DNA of 7,360 nucleotides. Origin: Candidatus Cloacimonadota bacterium. GTDB lineage: Bacteria > Cloacimonadota > Cloacimonadia > JGIOTU-2 > B8-G9. Under the pieces are notes generated by a model. The model made no database searches and had not been told where the DNA came from. It saw only the letters and a list, made by a program, of their open reading frames with translations. The translations under genes were made by a program, and so were the position numbers. This document shows, one piece after another, positions 5,952-7,360 of the stretch (the stretch's first letter is position 1; each line of letters begins with the position of its first letter). The DNA lies in assembly GCA_003647765.1 (NCBI GenBank), contig QMNM01000064.1, forward strand, positions 1 through 7,360, in the 5' to 3' direction.

Positions 5952-5973
5952 TTAGCCACAAAAACACACGAAA
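5952..5973 (+). repeat. dispersed repeat copy between convergent genes
   Basis: This copy begins TTAGCCACAAAAACACAC and is identical over 22 bp to the inverse copy at 3518-3539. It continues with the ACAC-rich ATCACACAAAAAATAC. It sits between the terminator and the stop of the minus-strand gene. Confidence 0.75.
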
Positions 5974-6007
5974 TCACACAAAAAATACTTGAATCATAAA
6001 ATGTGCA

Positions 6008-7360
6008 CTATTTCATTAAAAGCATTTTTCGTATGATATTGTTATTATTAGCAGATAGTTTGTAGAAATAGATACCTGAAGATACATTTGCATTACGATT
6101 ATCTTTACCATTCCAGATTACAGTATGATAGCCAGCGGATTTCTTCTCATTTACCAATGTTCTAACTATTTCACCTTTAATATTATACACAACAATTTCT
6201 ACATTAGTTGCTTGTGATAATTGATAATCAATGTTCGTTATTGGATTAAATGGGTTTGGATAATTCTGCTCTAATCTATAAACAGTAGGAAAATTGTTTT
6301 CAACTCCATCTTTCATAGTGATAATCATCGGCTCATCAAAAGTGCCAAGAGTAATATTATCAGCGAAAGCGAGCGTTTCGTTGCTGGAATACACTCTCCC
6401 AGTTATTGAATCATACAGTTTGAAGCCAATCTCTTCACCTTCAATATTACTTACAATAGTAAAATACCAGAAGTTATTTTCTAATTTTCCAACAGAACGA
6501 CAATTGCCTTGTTTGTCAAAAGCACCTAATACTCCATTGGTTATAACATCTTCATTTAACATAACTTTTGCTATGACTACCATATTGTATTGTGTTCCTG
6601 AAATTGTCTTCCAATTCATTATATTATCGCTATTATAACTTACACTTACAATACCTTTTTCTTCAGGATAAATCAGTTCGTCATCTGCGTTCATAAGTAG
6701 TTTATAGCCAATGCCAGGTTTCATTTGAGTTAGATTGCCTACCCATACGCCATACCAGGTTGCTGATTCCGTCTGATTCTTTATCTGATTTGCATTATCT
6801 TGAATAGTTGCAAGTGCTGGCGTTATATCTATTTGCACTTGTGGATAATACCCTATCCAGTTCCAACCAGCATTTAATTGGATTGGACTGGATACTTCAA
6901 TAGGCATTCCAGTTAACGAATAATCTGGTGCAGGTTCATTCATATTTACAAGATATCCTTCGCCATCTGTTATTTCTGTTAGATTACCTACCCATACGCC
7001 ATACCAAGTTGCTGATTGCGTCTGATTCTTTACCTGATGTATCTTGTTTCCAATTGTTACGGATGCAAACACATTATCCAGTGATGTATCATCAGGATGA
7101 ACATTAAAGGATATCCAGTTCCAATTCACATTTAAAGGAATTTCAATTGTATATTCACTCGGTGTATAGATAACTTCTAAGTATGGATGCTCATTTGGAT
7201 TTGTAGCTTCTTTTGAACGGAATTTACTGAATTTATAACCCGGATTTGCTATAATCACAAGTCCATAGTTTGTAACTGTTTCATCAATCCATTCTTGAAC
7301 AAGATTTGTAATGTCAATATCATACCATCCTAATTGTGAGGTGAAAGTCTGTGATGCCCA
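6008..7360 (-). CDS. secreted modular surface protein with T9SS/FlgD-like C-terminal domain, N-terminus missing
   Basis: The frame is open from the right edge to its stop, giving 450 residues; the GTG at 7258 is internal. Numbered from the edge, residues 1-66 (WYDIDITNLVQEWI, NYGLVIIAN, YLEVIY) look like the end of a DNRLRE-type carbohydrate-binding or adhesion domain. Two tandem repeats follow (~73-145 and ~156-226), each starting WNWI and containing ATWYGVWVGNLT. Residues ~237-349 form a beta-rich domain with NGVLGAFDKQGNCRSVG. The end (~360-450) is a type A sorting / FlgD-Ig-like domain: LEQNYPNPFNP at 363-373, VYNIKGEIVRTLV at 391-403, SSGIYFYKL at 427-435, and a basic tail. By family such proteins cross the outer membrane through type IX secretion and are anchored or released at the surface. 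The bound substrate is unknown; adhesion or polysaccharide binding is inference. Catalytic domains, if any, lie outside the window. Confidence 0.88.
   Translation of the reverse strand, partial: WASQTFTSQLGWYDIDITNLVQEWIDETVTNYGLVIIANPGYKFSKFRSKEATNPNEHPYLEVIYTPSEYTIEIPLNVNWNWISFNVHPDDTSLDNVFASVTIGNKIHQVKNQTQSATWYGVWVGNLTEITDGEGYLVNMNEPAPDYSLTGMPIEVSSPIQLNAGWNWIGYYPQVQIDITPALATIQDNANQIKNQTESATWYGVWVGNLTQMKPGIGYKLLMNADDELIYPEEKGIVSVSYNSDNIMNWKTISGTQYNMVVIAKVMLNEDVITNGVLGAFDKQGNCRSVGKLENNFWYFTIVSNIEGEEIGFKLYDSITGRVYSSNETLAFADNITLGTFDEPMIITMKDGVENNFPTVYRLEQNYPNPFNPITNIDYQLSQATNVEIVVYNIKGEIVRTLVNEKKSAGYHTVIWNGKDNRNANVSSGIYFYKLSANNNNIIRKMLLMK
6729..7038 (-). repeat. near-identical 61-bp blocks in the two tandem protein repeats
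   Basis: The blocks 6729-6789 and 6978-7038, 249 bp (83 codons) apart, match at 57 of 61 bases by my count. They encode KNQTxSATWYGVWVGNLT in both domain repeats, while the rest of the repeats has diverged in sequence and by a 3-codon length change. Local gene conversion or strong constraint on this segment could explain it. Confidence 0.8.

Noticed and set aside
6294-6638. Plus-strand 114-codon open frame opposite the surface protein gene
   Set aside because: It is a shadow of the beta-rich domain coding sequence, with no ribosome site or recognisable domain.
7256-7258. GTG as the start codon of the minus-strand surface protein
   Set aside because: The frame continues upstream to the window edge with sequence matching the same domain (NYGLVIIAN), so this is an internal Val codon.

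Overview
The window is strongly AT-rich bacterial DNA with compact genes separated by short, repeat-laden gaps. The best clue to the organism is the right-hand gene: a surface protein fragment with a DNRLRE-type segment, two tandem NWNWIS-type repeats and a C-terminal type IX secretion (Por) sorting / FlgD-Ig-like domain. With low GC and mostly absent Shine-Dalgarno sites, this suggests an uncultured member of the Bacteroidota/FCB side of the tree, with Cloacimonadota as my best guess. That placement rests on protein style, not on a marker gene.

Region 1 (1-3353, + strand) is the end of a surface-polysaccharide locus. It holds the C-terminus of a DUF354 glycosyltransferase-like protein, a divergent NodB/polysaccharide-deacetylase-like protein, a small orphan protein, and a membrane-anchored sugar (phosphoglycosyl) transferase of unusual architecture. 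The sugar transferase would load the first sugar phosphate onto a lipid carrier, and the other two enzymes would build or trim the glycan. The gaps here hold a 122-bp element bounded by 9-bp inverted repeats and a nested GC-rich hairpin. Both sit where naive start codons would be placed, so two gene starts are moved downstream.

Region 2 (3354-5935, + strand) carries two housekeeping-like genes. One is a CobB-type sirtuin with an intact catalytic His, four zinc Cys and the Y-x-x-R class III (desuccinylase-like) signature. The other is a DUF1015 protein with a DGHHR motif and the only strong Shine-Dalgarno site in the window. The gaps around them contain copies of a dispersed repeat with core TTAGCCACRAA..CACGAA in both orientations. 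These include an 89-bp tandem duplication in the 326-bp gap before DUF1015. A perfect 12-bp hairpin with T/A flanks ends DUF1015 and probably also terminates the convergent gene.

Region 3 (6008-7360, - strand) is the 3' part of the secreted, surface-anchored modular protein. Its reading frame is open through the right edge, so its real start lies outside the window.

I see no CRISPR array, tRNA, rRNA, transposase or obvious defence system. The points most worth a second look are the domain-inserted sugar transferase, the repeat families packed against gene starts, the divergent deacetylase and the possible serine-metabolism role of DUF1015.
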